This document shows, one piece after another, positions 33,181-42,135 of a stretch of 64,000 bases of DNA. The notes under the pieces are model-generated. The model was not told where the DNA came from, did no database searches, and saw only the letters and a program-made list of their open reading frames with translations. Every line of letters begins with the position of its first letter. Position 1 is the first letter of the stretch. The DNA comes from Streptomyces hawaiiensis (GTDB taxonomy: Bacteria; Actinomycetota; Actinomycetes; Streptomycetales; Streptomycetaceae): NCBI RefSeq assembly GCF_004803895.1, contig NZ_CP021978.1, positions 5,332,001 to 5,396,000 of the forward strand. The letters run 5' to 3'. Made by a program: the position numbers and the translations under genes.

Positions 33181-34446
33181 TCACCGCGGTTGCGGCAGCA
33201 ACCGGTCCGGTCCCTTCTGCTCCTCCTCGCGCAGCTTCGCGCGCAGGTCCTGCTCCGACTCCGACAGCGGGCCGGGCGCGACCGGTGGCGGCACGCCCTG
33301 AACCGTCTCTCCCACCGGTACCGGCGGCTCGTAGTGGGTGGGGGCCGTGCGCAGGGTGAGGGCCGTCGTGCCGATCAGGGCGACCGTGAAGGCGATCGCG
33401 GCCCGGGTCCAGAAGCGGGCCCGGCGTTCCCCGGCCTTCCGCACGACCAGCGGCTTGGCGGCCCGCAGCCGCTCGGTGGAGGCCAGTTCGACCAGGCGCC
33501 AGTGCAGCGTTTCCGGGTCCGCCAGCTCCGGCAGCCGCTCGGCGACCGCCTCGCGCGCGTGCGCCAGCCGGTTCACGGCCGCGCGGGTGCTCGCCTCCGT
33601 CTCCGCCGCCGTCTCGGGCAGGCCGAGCCCGACTCCGTCGTAGAGCACCAGAGTGCGGCGGTAGGACGGCGGGAGCTTCAGCAGGGTATCCATCAGCGCG
33701 CGGTCGAACGCGTCGGGCGGCGGCGGCTCGGGGTGCCGGTAGCGCGGCCGGAAGCGGTGCCGCGGGGAGAGCGCGCACTCGTAGGCCATCGCGCGCACCC
33801 AGCCCGCCGGGTCGCGGTCGCGGGCCACCTCGGGCCAGCGCTGCCAGGCGATCTGGAAGGCCCGCTCCACCGACTCCCGGGCCAGTTCACGGCGGCCGGT
33901 CAGCAGATAGGTCTGGCGGACGAGCGCGGGGGCGCAGAAGGCGTACAGCGCGTCGAAGGCCTGATCGGGGGTCAGCGCGGCAGTGGCGTCGTCCGGCCGG
34001 CGCGGGGGCCTCGTACGCGGGCGCTCGGTGAGGATGACGCGGTGCCCGTGCGGGGCGGGGGCGCGGCTCCGATCGGGGACGGTGGCGGGGCCGTGGCCCC
34101 GGTCCTTCGCGACGGGTCGTTTCCGGTCGGTGGCGGCGGTCTTGCGCCGGGCCCGGGCGGCTCTGTGCGAGACCGCCGCCCCGGGCGCCGATTCCGGGTC
34201 GTCGGAGTCGGCGGCGCCGTCCTGAGGAGGCGTCATCCCCGCCTCGTCGCCCAGCGAGTCGAGCAGCTTCGCGTACTTCTCCCCTTTGCGGCCGCGCGGC
34301 GTGCAGCGGCCGGTCTCCCACCCGCGCACCGTCTCGCTGGTGACGCCCACCCGGGAGGCCAGCTGAGCCCGCGTCAGCGAGGCGGCCTCGCGCAGGCGTC
34401 GGCGTTCCTTGGGTGGGGGGAGCGGGATGGCAGGGCTCTGGGTCAC
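33181..34446 (-). CDS. Hybrid regulator: XRE helix-turn-helix, sigma-factor-like region and one membrane helix
   Basis: The 421-residue protein starts with a Cro/C1-type HTH (about 14-45, RLREAASLTRAQLASRVGVTSETVRGWETG). A charged Arg/Pro-rich linker (80-160) follows, then a region like sigma-70 domain 2 (about 163-225). Next is a domain-4-like segment (about 250-300, LLKLPPSYRRTLVLYDGVGLGLPETA), where a sigma HTH is expected. One membrane helix (about 347-366) precedes a short Pro/Glu-rich external tail. It starts at GTG 34446 behind GGAGGGG. I know of no characterised member. A membrane-tethered ECF-like factor that has lost canonical promoter residues is the best guess. It is divergent from the perM-like gene. 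Confidence 0.7.
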   Translation of the reverse strand: MTQSPAIPLPPPKERRRLREAASLTRAQLASRVGVTSETVRGWETGRCTPRGRKGEKYAKLLDSLGDEAGMTPPQDGAADSDDPESAPGAAVSHRAARARRKTAATDRKRPVAKDRGHGPATVPDRSRAPAPHGHRVILTERPRTRPPRRPDDATAALTPDQAFDALYAFCAPALVRQTYLLTGRRELARESVERAFQIAWQRWPEVARDRDPAGWVRAMAYECALSPRHRFRPRYRHPEPPPPDAFDRALMDTLLKLPPSYRRTLVLYDGVGLGLPETAAETEASTRAAVNRLAHAREAVAERLPELADPETLHWRLVELASTERLRAAKPLVVRKAGERRARFWTRAAIAFTVALIGTTALTLRTAPTHYEPPVPVGETVQGVPPPVAPGPLSESEQDLRAKLREEEQKGPDRLLPQPR

Positions 34447-34542
34447 AGGGCGCCCCTCCGTCCGGAAAAGTACATAAACGTATATTGAGCGACACAGCGA
34501 TGGTTCGCCTGTTACGACGGGAAAGCGCGTGTCGTTGGGAGC

Positions 34543-36180
34543 ATGGCGGTCGTGATCGAGATGACCGCTCGCCGACGTTCGCCATCGCCCCTGTCCGCCC
34601 GGATGCGCGACCGTTCGCCCGGACTGGTCGGCGGCCTCATGGGTGGTGCGCTCGCGGCGGGCCTCGGGCTCGCGTCGTTCGCCGTGCTCGTGATGCTGCT
34701 GTGGATCAGCTCGCCCTACCCGGACAGCGGGCCCGGTGGCGCCCTGCACGTGGCGGCGGCGCTGTGGCTGCTGGCGCACGGCGCCGAGCTGGTCCGCACC
34801 GACACGCTCTCCGGCGTCCCCGCCCCGCTCGGCCTCCCGCCCCTGCTACTGCTCACGCTGCCGGTGTGGCTGCTGCACCGGGCGGCGCGGGACGCCACGG
34901 ACGGCGGGGGAGGAGACGCGGACGACGGCTTCGAGGACGACTTCGAGGCGGTCGCGAGTCCGCCCCTGGTCTCCCCTCGCATCGCGTGGACCGGAGTCGT
35001 CCTCGGCTACCTCGCCGTCGCCGCGCCCGCCGCCCTGTACGCCGCCGGCGGTGTGCTGCGGCCGTCGTGGGTGTGGACGGCGGGGTGGGTCCCGCTGGTC
35101 GCCGTCGTGGCGGCGGCGGCGGGCGTGTGGTCGGCGTACGGCCGTCCCGGCCGGCCGCTGCGGCGGCTGCTGGGCGTGCTGCCGGGGGCGGTCCGTCCGC
35201 TGGTGCTGGGCCCGGACGGGCGCCCAGGTGTCGCGGCCCGGGCCGCGGCCGCCGGGGTGGTGGTGCTCCTCGGGGGCGGTGCGCTGCTGGTGACGGTGTC
35301 GCTCCTGGGCCATGGCGCGGCGACCCAGGCGTCGTTGCTCCGGCTGACCGAGGGCTGGTCGGGGCGGTTCGCCGTACTCCTGCTGTGTGTGGCCCTGGTC
35401 CCGAACGCGGCGGTGTGGGGCGCCGCCTACGCCCTCGGCCCGGGCTTCGCCCTCGGCGCCGGCCACGCGGTCGGCCCGCTCTCCTCGGCCCCGGCTCCGT
35501 TCCTGCCCCCGTTCCCCCTGCTGGCGGCGGTGCCGGAGGTGGGGGAGGGGGCGCCGGTGCACTGGGCGGCCGGGGCGGTGCCCGTGGTCGCCGCGGTGGT
35601 CATGGGCTGGACGGTGGCCAAGGGCGCGGCAGCCGCGGAGCGCGGCGGGACGCGCCCGGGCAGCACGCGGGCCGAGGTCTGGACAGCCGGCCGCACCGCC
35701 CGTGCCGCCGCACTGGCCGCGGTGCTGTGCGCGGCCGTGCTCGCGGGACTGGCCGCACTGTCCGGCGGCCCCATCGGTTCTGCCGTGCTGTCCCGCTTCG
35801 GCCCGGTGTGGTGGCAGGTCGCCGTCGCGACGCTGGCCTGGCTGGGGCTGCTGGCGATCCCGACGGCGGTGGGAGTACGGGCTTGGCGGTGCCGCTCGCC
35901 CCGGGCGGAGGAGCCGAAGATCGGCACACAGCGGGAGGACACCGTCGAGGGCGCCCACGGGGCCGCGCGGCCGCGCAAGGGGGCCCGGCTCGGCCGCGGC
36001 TGGTTCACGCGCACCGGTGTCGCCGGAATCGCGGGGGTGGCCGGGGGCACCGGGGCCGTTGACGGCACCCGGGGCGATGGACGAGCCAGGGGCGACCGGG
36101 GCGCCGAAGCCACCGGGGGCAGTCGGGGTGCTGGACGGGCCGAAGGCGACAAGGATGCCGGAGGCTTCTGGAGCGCCTGA
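34543..36180 (+). CDS. PerM-like multi-pass membrane protein (DUF6350), C-terminus cut short in a minisatellite
   Basis: The 545-residue product has about ten membrane segments between residues 25 and 435. It matches the DUF6350/PerM family, which in mycobacteria lies in the same sucCD-purNH neighbourhood and supports cell division and growth at low magnesium. The hydrophilic C-terminal tail enters a 144-bp repeat whose every copy has an in-frame TGA; the first stops the protein at 36180 (ending GGFWSA). The reading frame continues coding-like after the repeats, so the original tail was longer. The transmembrane core is intact, so the protein is probably functional. ATG 34543 has GGGAG upstream. 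It faces the hybrid regulator gene divergently. Confidence 0.8.
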   Translation: MAVVIEMTARRRSPSPLSARMRDRSPGLVGGLMGGALAAGLGLASFAVLVMLLWISSPYPDSGPGGALHVAAALWLLAHGAELVRTDTLSGVPAPLGLPPLLLLTLPVWLLHRAARDATDGGGGDADDGFEDDFEAVASPPLVSPRIAWTGVVLGYLAVAAPAALYAAGGVLRPSWVWTAGWVPLVAVVAAAAGVWSAYGRPGRPLRRLLGVLPGAVRPLVLGPDGRPGVAARAAAAGVVVLLGGGALLVTVSLLGHGAATQASLLRLTEGWSGRFAVLLLCVALVPNAAVWGAAYALGPGFALGAGHAVGPLSSAPAPFLPPFPLLAAVPEVGEGAPVHWAAGAVPVVAAVVMGWTVAKGAAAAERGGTRPGSTRAEVWTAGRTARAAALAAVLCAAVLAGLAALSGGPIGSAVLSRFGPVWWQVAVATLAWLGLLAIPTAVGVRAWRCRSPRAEEPKIGTQREDTVEGAHGAARPRKGARLGRGWFTRTGVAGIAGVAGGTGAVDGTRGDGRARGDRGAEATGGSRGAGRAEGDKDAGGFWSA

Positions 36181-36540
36181 GGTGTCGAGGGCGCTCGGGG
36201 TGCCGGAGGGGCTGGGGGTGATGGACGAGCCAGGAGTGACCGGGGCGCCGAAGCCACCGGGGGCAGTCGGGGTGCTGGACGGGCCGAAGGCGACAAGGAT
36301 GCCGGAGGCTTCTGGAGCGCCTGAGGTGTCGAGGGCGCTCGGGGTGCCGGACGGGTTGGGGGTGATGGACGAGCCAGGAGTGACCGGGGCGCCGAAGCCA
36401 CCGGGGGCAGTCGGGGTGCTGGACGGGCCGAAGGCGACGAGGATGCCGGAGGTTTCTGGGGCGCCTGAGGTGTCGAGGGCAGTCGGGGTGCTGGACGGGC
36501 CGTGGGCGAGGTGGACGCCGGAGGTTTCTGGGGCGGGGAG
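36049..36540. repeat. 144-bp tandem minisatellite (two 72-bp halves)
   Basis: Units beginning AGTCGGGGTGCTGGACGGGC start at 36121, 36265, 36409 and again (half-unit step) at 36481. The period is 144 bp, and each unit consists of two related 72-bp halves. Flanking partial copies extend to about 36049 and 36540. Copies differ at only a few bases (for example ACAAGG/ACGAGG and GGCTTC/GGTTTC), indicating recent amplification. Confidence 0.9.
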
Positions 36541-36815
36541 ATCTGGGCGCCGCTTGGGATGCCGGAGGCGTCGTACGCCCGGGGCGCGACACCTCGGCGG
36601 CGGACGGCACCCCGGCGGCTCACACCTCCGGCCCCAGGCCGGACACGTCCCACGCCTCCTACACGCCCTTCGAGCACGACGCCCTGTACGGCTCGCGCGA
36701 CCAGGACCGCGGCACGGACTTCGAGCCCTACGACTTCCTGCCGTCAGACCCGGCCCCGGAACCGTATGAAGCTCCGGCCCCGCCCGGCCGGCCCGCCCCG
36801 CCGGAAAGCCCCTGA
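36181..36815 (+). pseudogene. Severed C-terminal tail of the perM-like gene
   Basis: After the first TGA the same frame continues through further repeats (with TGA at the same place in the next two) to PLGMPEASYARG near 36580. Coding character then passes to another frame: RDTSAADGTPAAHTSG, then FEHDALYG, then EPYDFLPSDPAPEP, ending at TGA 36815. This is what a one-base deletion near 36575-36590 would produce. The end lies five bases before the convergent gene's stop codon, a typical tight spacing, which supports it as the ancestral end of the gene. Confidence 0.6.
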
Positions 36816-36819
36816 AGCG

Positions 36820-37626
36820 TCAGCCGTCCGTCTCCAGAAACCCCCGCAGCTCCTCCGGCAGAAGCTCGGAGCAGGACTGCTTCGCCTGGTTCGTCAGGGC
36901 GTCGTTGGTGCAGGTGTAGTAGTCGCGGTAGACCAGCTGCGCCGTGAAGGACGCGGCGACCAGGGCGATCGCCAGGGACGCCGTGACCAGGCCGCTCACC
37001 GCCGCCGTCGTCTGAGGGCGGCTGCCCTGCTGCTCCGGGGCCGGGGTGTCCGGGTCGGCGGCCCTGCGGGGCTTGGCGCGCAGGGAGCTGATGGCCCAGT
37101 AGAGGGCGAGCGCGCCGAGCAGCAGGGCCACGTACGGCCAGCTGAAGAGGGCGAAGAAGAAGGCCCACATGCCCGACAGCAGGGCGTAGCGCGCCCGGCG
37201 CTGCGAGGGATCCGTCGGGTCCCAGCGCACGTTCGGGCCGCCGCCCTGGGGGCCGCCACCCTGGCCTTCGGGCCCGCCGCGGGGGCGTTCCCCGAAGCCG
37301 CCCGGAGAGCGGCCGGGCTGCTGGTCGCTCCACTGGCTGCCCCAGGGCGAGCGGGCGCGCCCGCCACCGTCCTGGGAGTCGGGGGAGTCCTGGGAGTCGT
37401 CACCCGACGGGCGCCGCGGCTGCCAGGGCCGGTCCGGCGTGCCCTCGGGCGGCGGGGCGAAGGGGTTGTCCTCCTGGGGCCCGCGCGCCGGCTCCTGGCC
37501 GCCGTCGCCTCCCGAAGGGGCGTCGGGCGGTGAGCTGGGGCGCTCCCGCAGCAGCACGGCGCCGCGCTCCCCTCCCTGCGTCGACAGCTGGGGGAACGTG
37601 AGGAGTCGCAGGCTGCGGTCCGGCAT
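36820..37626 (-). CDS. Pro/Gly-rich membrane protein
   Basis: The 268-residue protein has a cytoplasmic N-terminal half rich in Pro, Gly, Ser, Arg and Gln. Then come a tight double hydrophobic hairpin (about 164-192, SGMWAFFFALFSWPYVALLLGAL) and another membrane segment (about 220-240), followed by an external tail with two Cys (YTCTNDALTNQAKQSCSEL). The Cys pair could form a disulfide. The function is unknown. Proline-rich membrane proteins also sit near perM and sucD in mycobacteria, but I cannot claim orthology. The start is ATG 37626 with a modest GGGAAG upstream. It is divergent from purN. Confidence 0.75.
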   Translation of the reverse strand: MPDRSLRLLTFPQLSTQGGERGAVLLRERPSSPPDAPSGGDGGQEPARGPQEDNPFAPPPEGTPDRPWQPRRPSGDDSQDSPDSQDGGGRARSPWGSQWSDQQPGRSPGGFGERPRGGPEGQGGGPQGGGPNVRWDPTDPSQRRARYALLSGMWAFFFALFSWPYVALLLGALALYWAISSLRAKPRRAADPDTPAPEQQGSRPQTTAAVSGLVTASLAIALVAASFTAQLVYRDYYTCTNDALTNQAKQSCSELLPEELRGFLETDG

Positions 37627-37931
37627 CAAGTGAGCGTCTTCCCGTTGGTGAGGAGGAATGGGTGGACAGAACGGAACGGCGTCGGACCCGGGTCCGTCAC
37701 CTCCTGAACGCACCACGTCCGGACGTCGTTCCCGAACCGGCTCCGTCCAGACGCTACCTTCCGGCCCAGCCCCCGTCCCGTGGGGGCCGCCCGATGTGCC
37801 GGTATCGTTGCTGACGGTCGGCCGGTTCGTAGGCTTCCCCGTATCCGGGGACGCAAAGCATTCGTATGAATGTACAAACCGTCAAGCGCCGGCCGCCTTG
37901 GACAGACGCTTCCCCGAGAAAGGCCCCCACC
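37627..37931 (+). promoter_or_regulatory. purN upstream region with promoter
   Basis: TTGCTG (37808-37813), 16 bases, then TAGGCT (37830-37835) is a good vegetative promoter. The mRNA would begin with the small hairpin CCCCGTATCCGGGG and then ACGCAAAGC, followed by about 65 bases to the purN GTG. No known riboswitch fits as a whole. Confidence 0.55.
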
Positions 37932-38570
37932 GTGGCCGCCAAGCCCGTGGCCCCGCGCGCCAAGCGCCTCGTCGTGCTCGTCTCCGGATCCGGCACCAAC
38001 CTCCAGGCGCTGCTCGACGAGATCGCCACCGTCGGCGCGCGGGAGTACGGGGCCGAGATCGTGGCCGTCGGCGCGGACCGCGAGGGCATCGAGGGGCTGG
38101 CGCGTGCCGAGCGGGCCGGGCTGCCGACCTTCGTGTGCAAGGTCAAGGACCACGGCAGCCGCGAGGAGTGGGACGCCGCCCTCGCCGAGGCCGTCGCGGC
38201 CTTCGAGCCCGACCTCGTCGTCTCCGCCGGCTTCATGAAGATCGTCGGCAAGGAGTTCCTCGCGCGGTTCGGCGGGCGGTTCGTCAACACGCACCCCGCC
38301 CTGCTGCCCAGTTTTCCCGGAGCCCACGGCGTGCGGGACGCGCTCGCGTACGGCGCCAAGGTCACCGGCTGCACCGTCCACTTCGTCGACGACGGCGTCG
38401 ACACCGGGCCGATCATCGCGCAGGGCGTGGTGGAGATCCGGGACGAGGACGACGAAGGCGCTCTGCACGAGCGCATCAAGGAAGTCGAGCGAAGGCTGCT
38501 CGTCGAGGTCGTGGGGCGCCTCGCCCGCAACGGCCATCGCATTGAGGGACGAAAGGTAGTTATCCAGTGA
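37932..38570 (+). CDS. purN: Phosphoribosylglycinamide formyltransferase
   Basis: PurN transfers the formyl group of 10-formyl-tetrahydrofolate to GAR, the third step of purine synthesis. The 212-residue protein shows the phosphate-binding LVSGSGTNLQALLD, the catalytic Asn/His in FVNTHPALLPSFPG, and the Asp in VHFVDDGVDTGPII. I use GTG 37932 (GAGAAAGG nine bases upstream). An in-frame ATG at 37866 would add 22 residues not typical of the family. The stop overlaps the purH start by four bases, so the pair is translationally coupled. Confidence 0.95.
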   Translation: MAAKPVAPRAKRLVVLVSGSGTNLQALLDEIATVGAREYGAEIVAVGADREGIEGLARAERAGLPTFVCKVKDHGSREEWDAALAEAVAAFEPDLVVSAGFMKIVGKEFLARFGGRFVNTHPALLPSFPGAHGVRDALAYGAKVTGCTVHFVDDGVDTGPIIAQGVVEIRDEDDEGALHERIKEVERRLLVEVVGRLARNGHRIEGRKVVIQ

Positions 38571-40129
38571 CCGCCGAGAGCAACAAGCGGCCCCTTCGCC
38601 GGGCGCTCGTCAGCGTCTACGACAAGACCGGGCTCGAGGACCTCGCGCGCGGGCTCCACGAGGCCGGGGTCGAGCTCGTCTCCACCGGCTCCACCGCCGC
38701 GAAGATCGCCGCTGCCGGCGTCCCCGTCACCAAGGTCGAGGAGCTCACCGGCTTCCCCGAGTGCCTGGACGGCCGCGTCAAGACCCTGCACCCCCGGGTC
38801 CACGCCGGCATCCTCGCCGACCTGCGCCTGGAGGACCACCAGCGGCAGCTCGGCGAGCTCGGTGTCGAGCCGTTCGACCTCGTCGTCGTCAACCTCTACC
38901 CGTTCCGCGAGACCGTCGCCTCCGGTGCCTCGCCCGACGAGTGCGTCGAGCAGATCGACATCGGCGGGCCGTCGATGGTCCGGGCCGCCGCCAAGAACCA
39001 CCCCTCGGTCGCGGTCGTCACCAGCCCCGCCCGGTACGCCGACGTCCTGTCCGCCGTGCAGAACGGCGGCTTCGACCTCGCCACCCGCAAGCGGCTCGCC
39101 GCCGAGGCCTTCCAGCACACGGCTGCCTACGACGTCGCCGTCGCCTCCTGGTTCGCCTCCTCCTACGCGCCCGTCGACGAGTCGCGGTTCCCCGACTTCC
39201 TCGGCGCCACCTGGGAGCGCGAGCACACCCTGCGCTATGGCGAGAACCCGCACCAGCCCGCCGCGCTCTACGTCTCCGGCACGGGCGGCCTCGCCCAGGC
39301 CGAGCAGCTGCACGGCAAGGAGATGTCGTACAACAACTACACGGACACGGACGCCGCCCGCCGCGCCGCGTACGACCACGCCGAGCCCTGCGTCGCGATC
39401 ATCAAGCACGCCAACCCCTGCGGCATCGCCGTCGGCGCGGACGTCGCCGAGGCCCACCGCAAGGCGCACGCCTGCGACCCGCTGTCGGCGTTCGGCGGTG
39501 TGATCGCCGTCAACCGCCCGGTCAGCAAGGAGATGGCGGAGCAGGTCGCGGAGATCTTCACCGAGGTCATCGTCGCGCCCGGCTACGAGGACGGGGCCCT
39601 GGAGGCCCTCACCAAGAAGAAGAACATCCGCGTGCTGCGGTGCCCCGACGGCCCGGCCGCCCCCGTCGAGGTCAAGCCGATCGACGGCGGCGCGCTGCTC
39701 CAGGTCACCGACCGCCTCCAGGCCGACGGCGACGACCCCGCCAACTGGACCCTGGCGACCGGCGACGCGCTGAGCGCCGACGAGCTGGCCGAGCTCGCCT
39801 TCGCCTGGAAGGCCTGCCGCGCGGTGAAGTCCAACGCGATCCTGCTCGCCAAGGACGGCGCCTCGGTCGGCGTCGGCATGGGGCAGGTCAACCGGGTGGA
39901 CTCCGCGAAGCTGGCCGTCGAGCGGGCGGGTGCCGAGCGCGCCGCGGGCGCGTACGCCGCGTCCGACGCGTTCTTCCCCTTCCCGGACGGCCTGGAGATC
40001 CTCACCGAGGCCGGAGTGAAGGCCGTGGTCCAGCCCGGCGGTTCCGTCCGCGACGAGCTGGTCGTCGAGGCCGCGCAGAAGGCCGGCGTCACGATGTACT
40101 TCACGGGGACGCGGCACTTCTTCCACTGA
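38567..40129 (+). CDS. purH: Bifunctional AICAR transformylase/IMP cyclohydrolase
   Basis: PurH carries out the last two steps to IMP: formylation of AICAR and ring closure. The 520-residue protein has the cyclohydrolase domain first (SVYDKTGLEDLARGL, TLHPRVHAGIL, VVVNLYPF) and the transformylase domain second (KHANPCGIAV with the catalytic Lys-His, and DAFFPFPDGLE). It starts at GTG 38567, overlapping the purN stop (GTGA). It ends with PGGSVRDELV and a typical MYFTGTRHFFH C-terminus, complete in length. Confidence 0.97.
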   Translation: MTAESNKRPLRRALVSVYDKTGLEDLARGLHEAGVELVSTGSTAAKIAAAGVPVTKVEELTGFPECLDGRVKTLHPRVHAGILADLRLEDHQRQLGELGVEPFDLVVVNLYPFRETVASGASPDECVEQIDIGGPSMVRAAAKNHPSVAVVTSPARYADVLSAVQNGGFDLATRKRLAAEAFQHTAAYDVAVASWFASSYAPVDESRFPDFLGATWEREHTLRYGENPHQPAALYVSGTGGLAQAEQLHGKEMSYNNYTDTDAARRAAYDHAEPCVAIIKHANPCGIAVGADVAEAHRKAHACDPLSAFGGVIAVNRPVSKEMAEQVAEIFTEVIVAPGYEDGALEALTKKKNIRVLRCPDGPAAPVEVKPIDGGALLQVTDRLQADGDDPANWTLATGDALSADELAELAFAWKACRAVKSNAILLAKDGASVGVGMGQVNRVDSAKLAVERAGAERAAGAYAASDAFFPFPDGLEILTEAGVKAVVQPGGSVRDELVVEAAQKAGVTMYFTGTRHFFH

Positions 40130-40168
40130 CGGACACCTGACCCGGGCGGCGCCGCGCCGGATCGGCAC

Positions 40169-41932
40169 CTACGTCGAACTGCGCAGCGCCGCCCAGGTGT
40201 CGGGTCCCACCTCGCCGTCCGCGGAGAGGCCCTTGGCCCTCTGGAACTTCTTGACGGCGGCCTGCGTGGCGCCGCCGAACTGTCCGTCCACTCCCGCGTC
40301 GCCGACCTTGAAGCCGCGCTGGGTGAGCATGCACTGCACCTGGACCACGCGCTGCCCCTTGTCGCCGCGGGCGGTGAGCTCGGTGCCGGAGTAGTACGTG
40401 CACCGCGAGTTCCAGACAGGGCCGGCGGGCGTGGTGGCCGTCTTGGTGGGTGAGGCGGTCGGGGAGACGCCCCCGTCAACGTCTCTGCCGCCGCCCTCGC
40501 CGTTCTCCGGGGTTGCGGTGGGAGTGGCTTCGTCTCCGGTTGTCCTCGGGTCGGGTGACGTCTCGTCCGCTCCCGTCCCCGAGGCGGCTGCCTTCTCCTG
40601 CCCGCCCTCCTCCTTCGCCTTCTCCTTGTCTTTGGCGCCGGTGGGTGAGGCGGAGGAACCGGGGACCGGGGAGGTCCGAGCGCCGTCGCGGGCGGTGCCG
40701 CCGGCCGCTGTCGGCGCGGCCGAGGCGGTTCCGCCGACGGACGGACGGGTCAGGAAGAAGGTTCCTGCAACGACAGCGCACACGGCGAGACCGGCGGCAA
40801 GGGCGAGATGCACCTTCCGCTTCCCGCGCCCGGCGCCGCTCTCGCGGGCGGGACCCTGCGCGGGGCCGGTGGCAGGGACGGCCGAGCCCTGCGCCGGCGT
40901 ACGTAACCGGCCGGTCTCGTGAACGGCCTCCTGCGCGACCGAACGTTCCAGTACGTCGCAGGCCTGCCGCCGGGCGAGCAGCCGGCCGGCCAGCGGCTCG
41001 TGCCAGGAGGGGCAGGGGTGACCCCCGACGGCCGCGGCGGCTTCGGCGGCCTCGGTCAGCTGCCGTGGGGTGGGGCGGCCGGCGGGATCCTTGGAGAGGC
41101 AGGCGGACAGCAGCGCGGCCAGTTCGGCGTCCCGGGCCTCGAGTCCGGCCATGACGCCGGGTTTGGGATCCTCGAACGCGACGCGGTGCATCACGTCGAC
41201 ACCCGTCCCGTCACCGAAGGGAGCGTGCCCGGTGGCGGCGTAGATCAGGCTCCCCGCGAGGGAGAAGACATCGGAGGCGGTGTCGCAGCGGCCCTCGCGC
41301 AGATGCTCGGGCGCCATGAAGGCGGGCGTGCCGACCCGGCTCCCCGACGAGGTGATCGCGCTGCTGTCGGTGGCCTGCGCGATGCCGAAGTCGATGACGT
41401 GCGCGCCCTGCTGGGAAAGGACCACGTTGGACGGCTTGAGGTCCCGGTGGACGATACCGGCGTCGGCCAGTGCCGACAGGGCTTGCCCCAGATCGGAGAC
41501 CAGCCGCCACACCCCGGCGACTTCCAGCGGGCCGCACTCGCGGACGGCGTCGGCGAGGTTGAGGCCGGGCAGATACTGCGTCGCCATCCACAGCAAGGAG
41601 TCGTCGAATCCGGTGCCGAGCAACTGCGGCGCCCGCGCGGTACTCACTCGGCCGTGCAGCGATGCCTCCCGCTCGAAACGCCGCCGGAACCGGGGGTCGT
41701 CGGCGTACTCGGGGCGGATCACCTTGACGGCGGCGAGCCCGGGGGTGTCGTCGGCGGGGCGGGCGAGGTAGACGCGGCCCATGCCGCCGGTGCCGAGGAG
41801 GCCGACGGGTAGGTAGGGGCCGATCTGTCCCGGGTCCCTGGACCGTAACGGACTCGCGCCGGCCTGCTGCAGGGCGGCGGCGTCGCTGGACGCCGGAGTG
41901 TACGACGGCAGGGGCTGCCCCTGGTCTGTCAT
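40169..41932 (-). CDS. Transmembrane Ser/Thr protein kinase with external peptidoglycan-binding-like domain
   Basis: The 587-residue Hanks-type kinase has an intact catalytic domain (about 38-300): P-loop GTGGMGRVYLA, Lys70, HRD at 162-164 with KPSN, and DFG at 181-183. A juxtamembrane linker, a membrane helix (about 376-396) and a Ser/Thr/Glu-rich external linker follow. A Cys-containing C-terminal domain (about 510-587, with VDGQFGGATQAAVKKFQRA) is of the peptidoglycan-binding-1 type. It is thus a receptor kinase that may monitor the wall, analogous to but different from PASTA kinases. The start is ATG 41932. Small secreted proteins with the same module are encoded just upstream. Confidence 0.9.
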   Translation of the reverse strand: MTDQGQPLPSYTPASSDAAALQQAGASPLRSRDPGQIGPYLPVGLLGTGGMGRVYLARPADDTPGLAAVKVIRPEYADDPRFRRRFEREASLHGRVSTARAPQLLGTGFDDSLLWMATQYLPGLNLADAVRECGPLEVAGVWRLVSDLGQALSALADAGIVHRDLKPSNVVLSQQGAHVIDFGIAQATDSSAITSSGSRVGTPAFMAPEHLREGRCDTASDVFSLAGSLIYAATGHAPFGDGTGVDVMHRVAFEDPKPGVMAGLEARDAELAALLSACLSKDPAGRPTPRQLTEAAEAAAAVGGHPCPSWHEPLAGRLLARRQACDVLERSVAQEAVHETGRLRTPAQGSAVPATGPAQGPARESGAGRGKRKVHLALAAGLAVCAVVAGTFFLTRPSVGGTASAAPTAAGGTARDGARTSPVPGSSASPTGAKDKEKAKEEGGQEKAAASGTGADETSPDPRTTGDEATPTATPENGEGGGRDVDGGVSPTASPTKTATTPAGPVWNSRCTYYSGTELTARGDKGQRVVQVQCMLTQRGFKVGDAGVDGQFGGATQAAVKKFQRAKGLSADGEVGPDTWAALRSST

Positions 41933-42135
41933 CGATCCCCCGAGTGCGGTGTCCTGCCAACGCGCTCCTGCGTCAAGCCAGTTGGTCCGAGGCTATCGGT
42001 TCGGGTGGGGGAGCGGTCCGGATGCGCCGGAAGAGGGTGGCTGCGGCGCCCGTGACGGACGCCGCAGCCGGTTGGTCGCGCGCCTCCCCCGGTGACGCGC
42101 GAGAACACGGCTGCCCGTGCCGTGGAGGTGGTGCG

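Noticed and set aside
36181..36540. Open frames through the 144-bp repeats on the other plus frame and on the minus strand (48-residue protein repeats)
   Set aside because: A 144-bp repeat is a multiple of three, so several frames stay open by arithmetic; neither has a start with a ribosome site or homologous tail.
37836..37860. CCCCGTATCCGGGGACGCAAAGC before purN resembles the 3' half of a c-di-GMP-I riboswitch
   Set aside because: The obligatory 5' half (CACGCACAGGGCAAACC-like) is missing; only the hairpin plus ACGCAAAGC matches, so it is treated as a simple leader hairpin.
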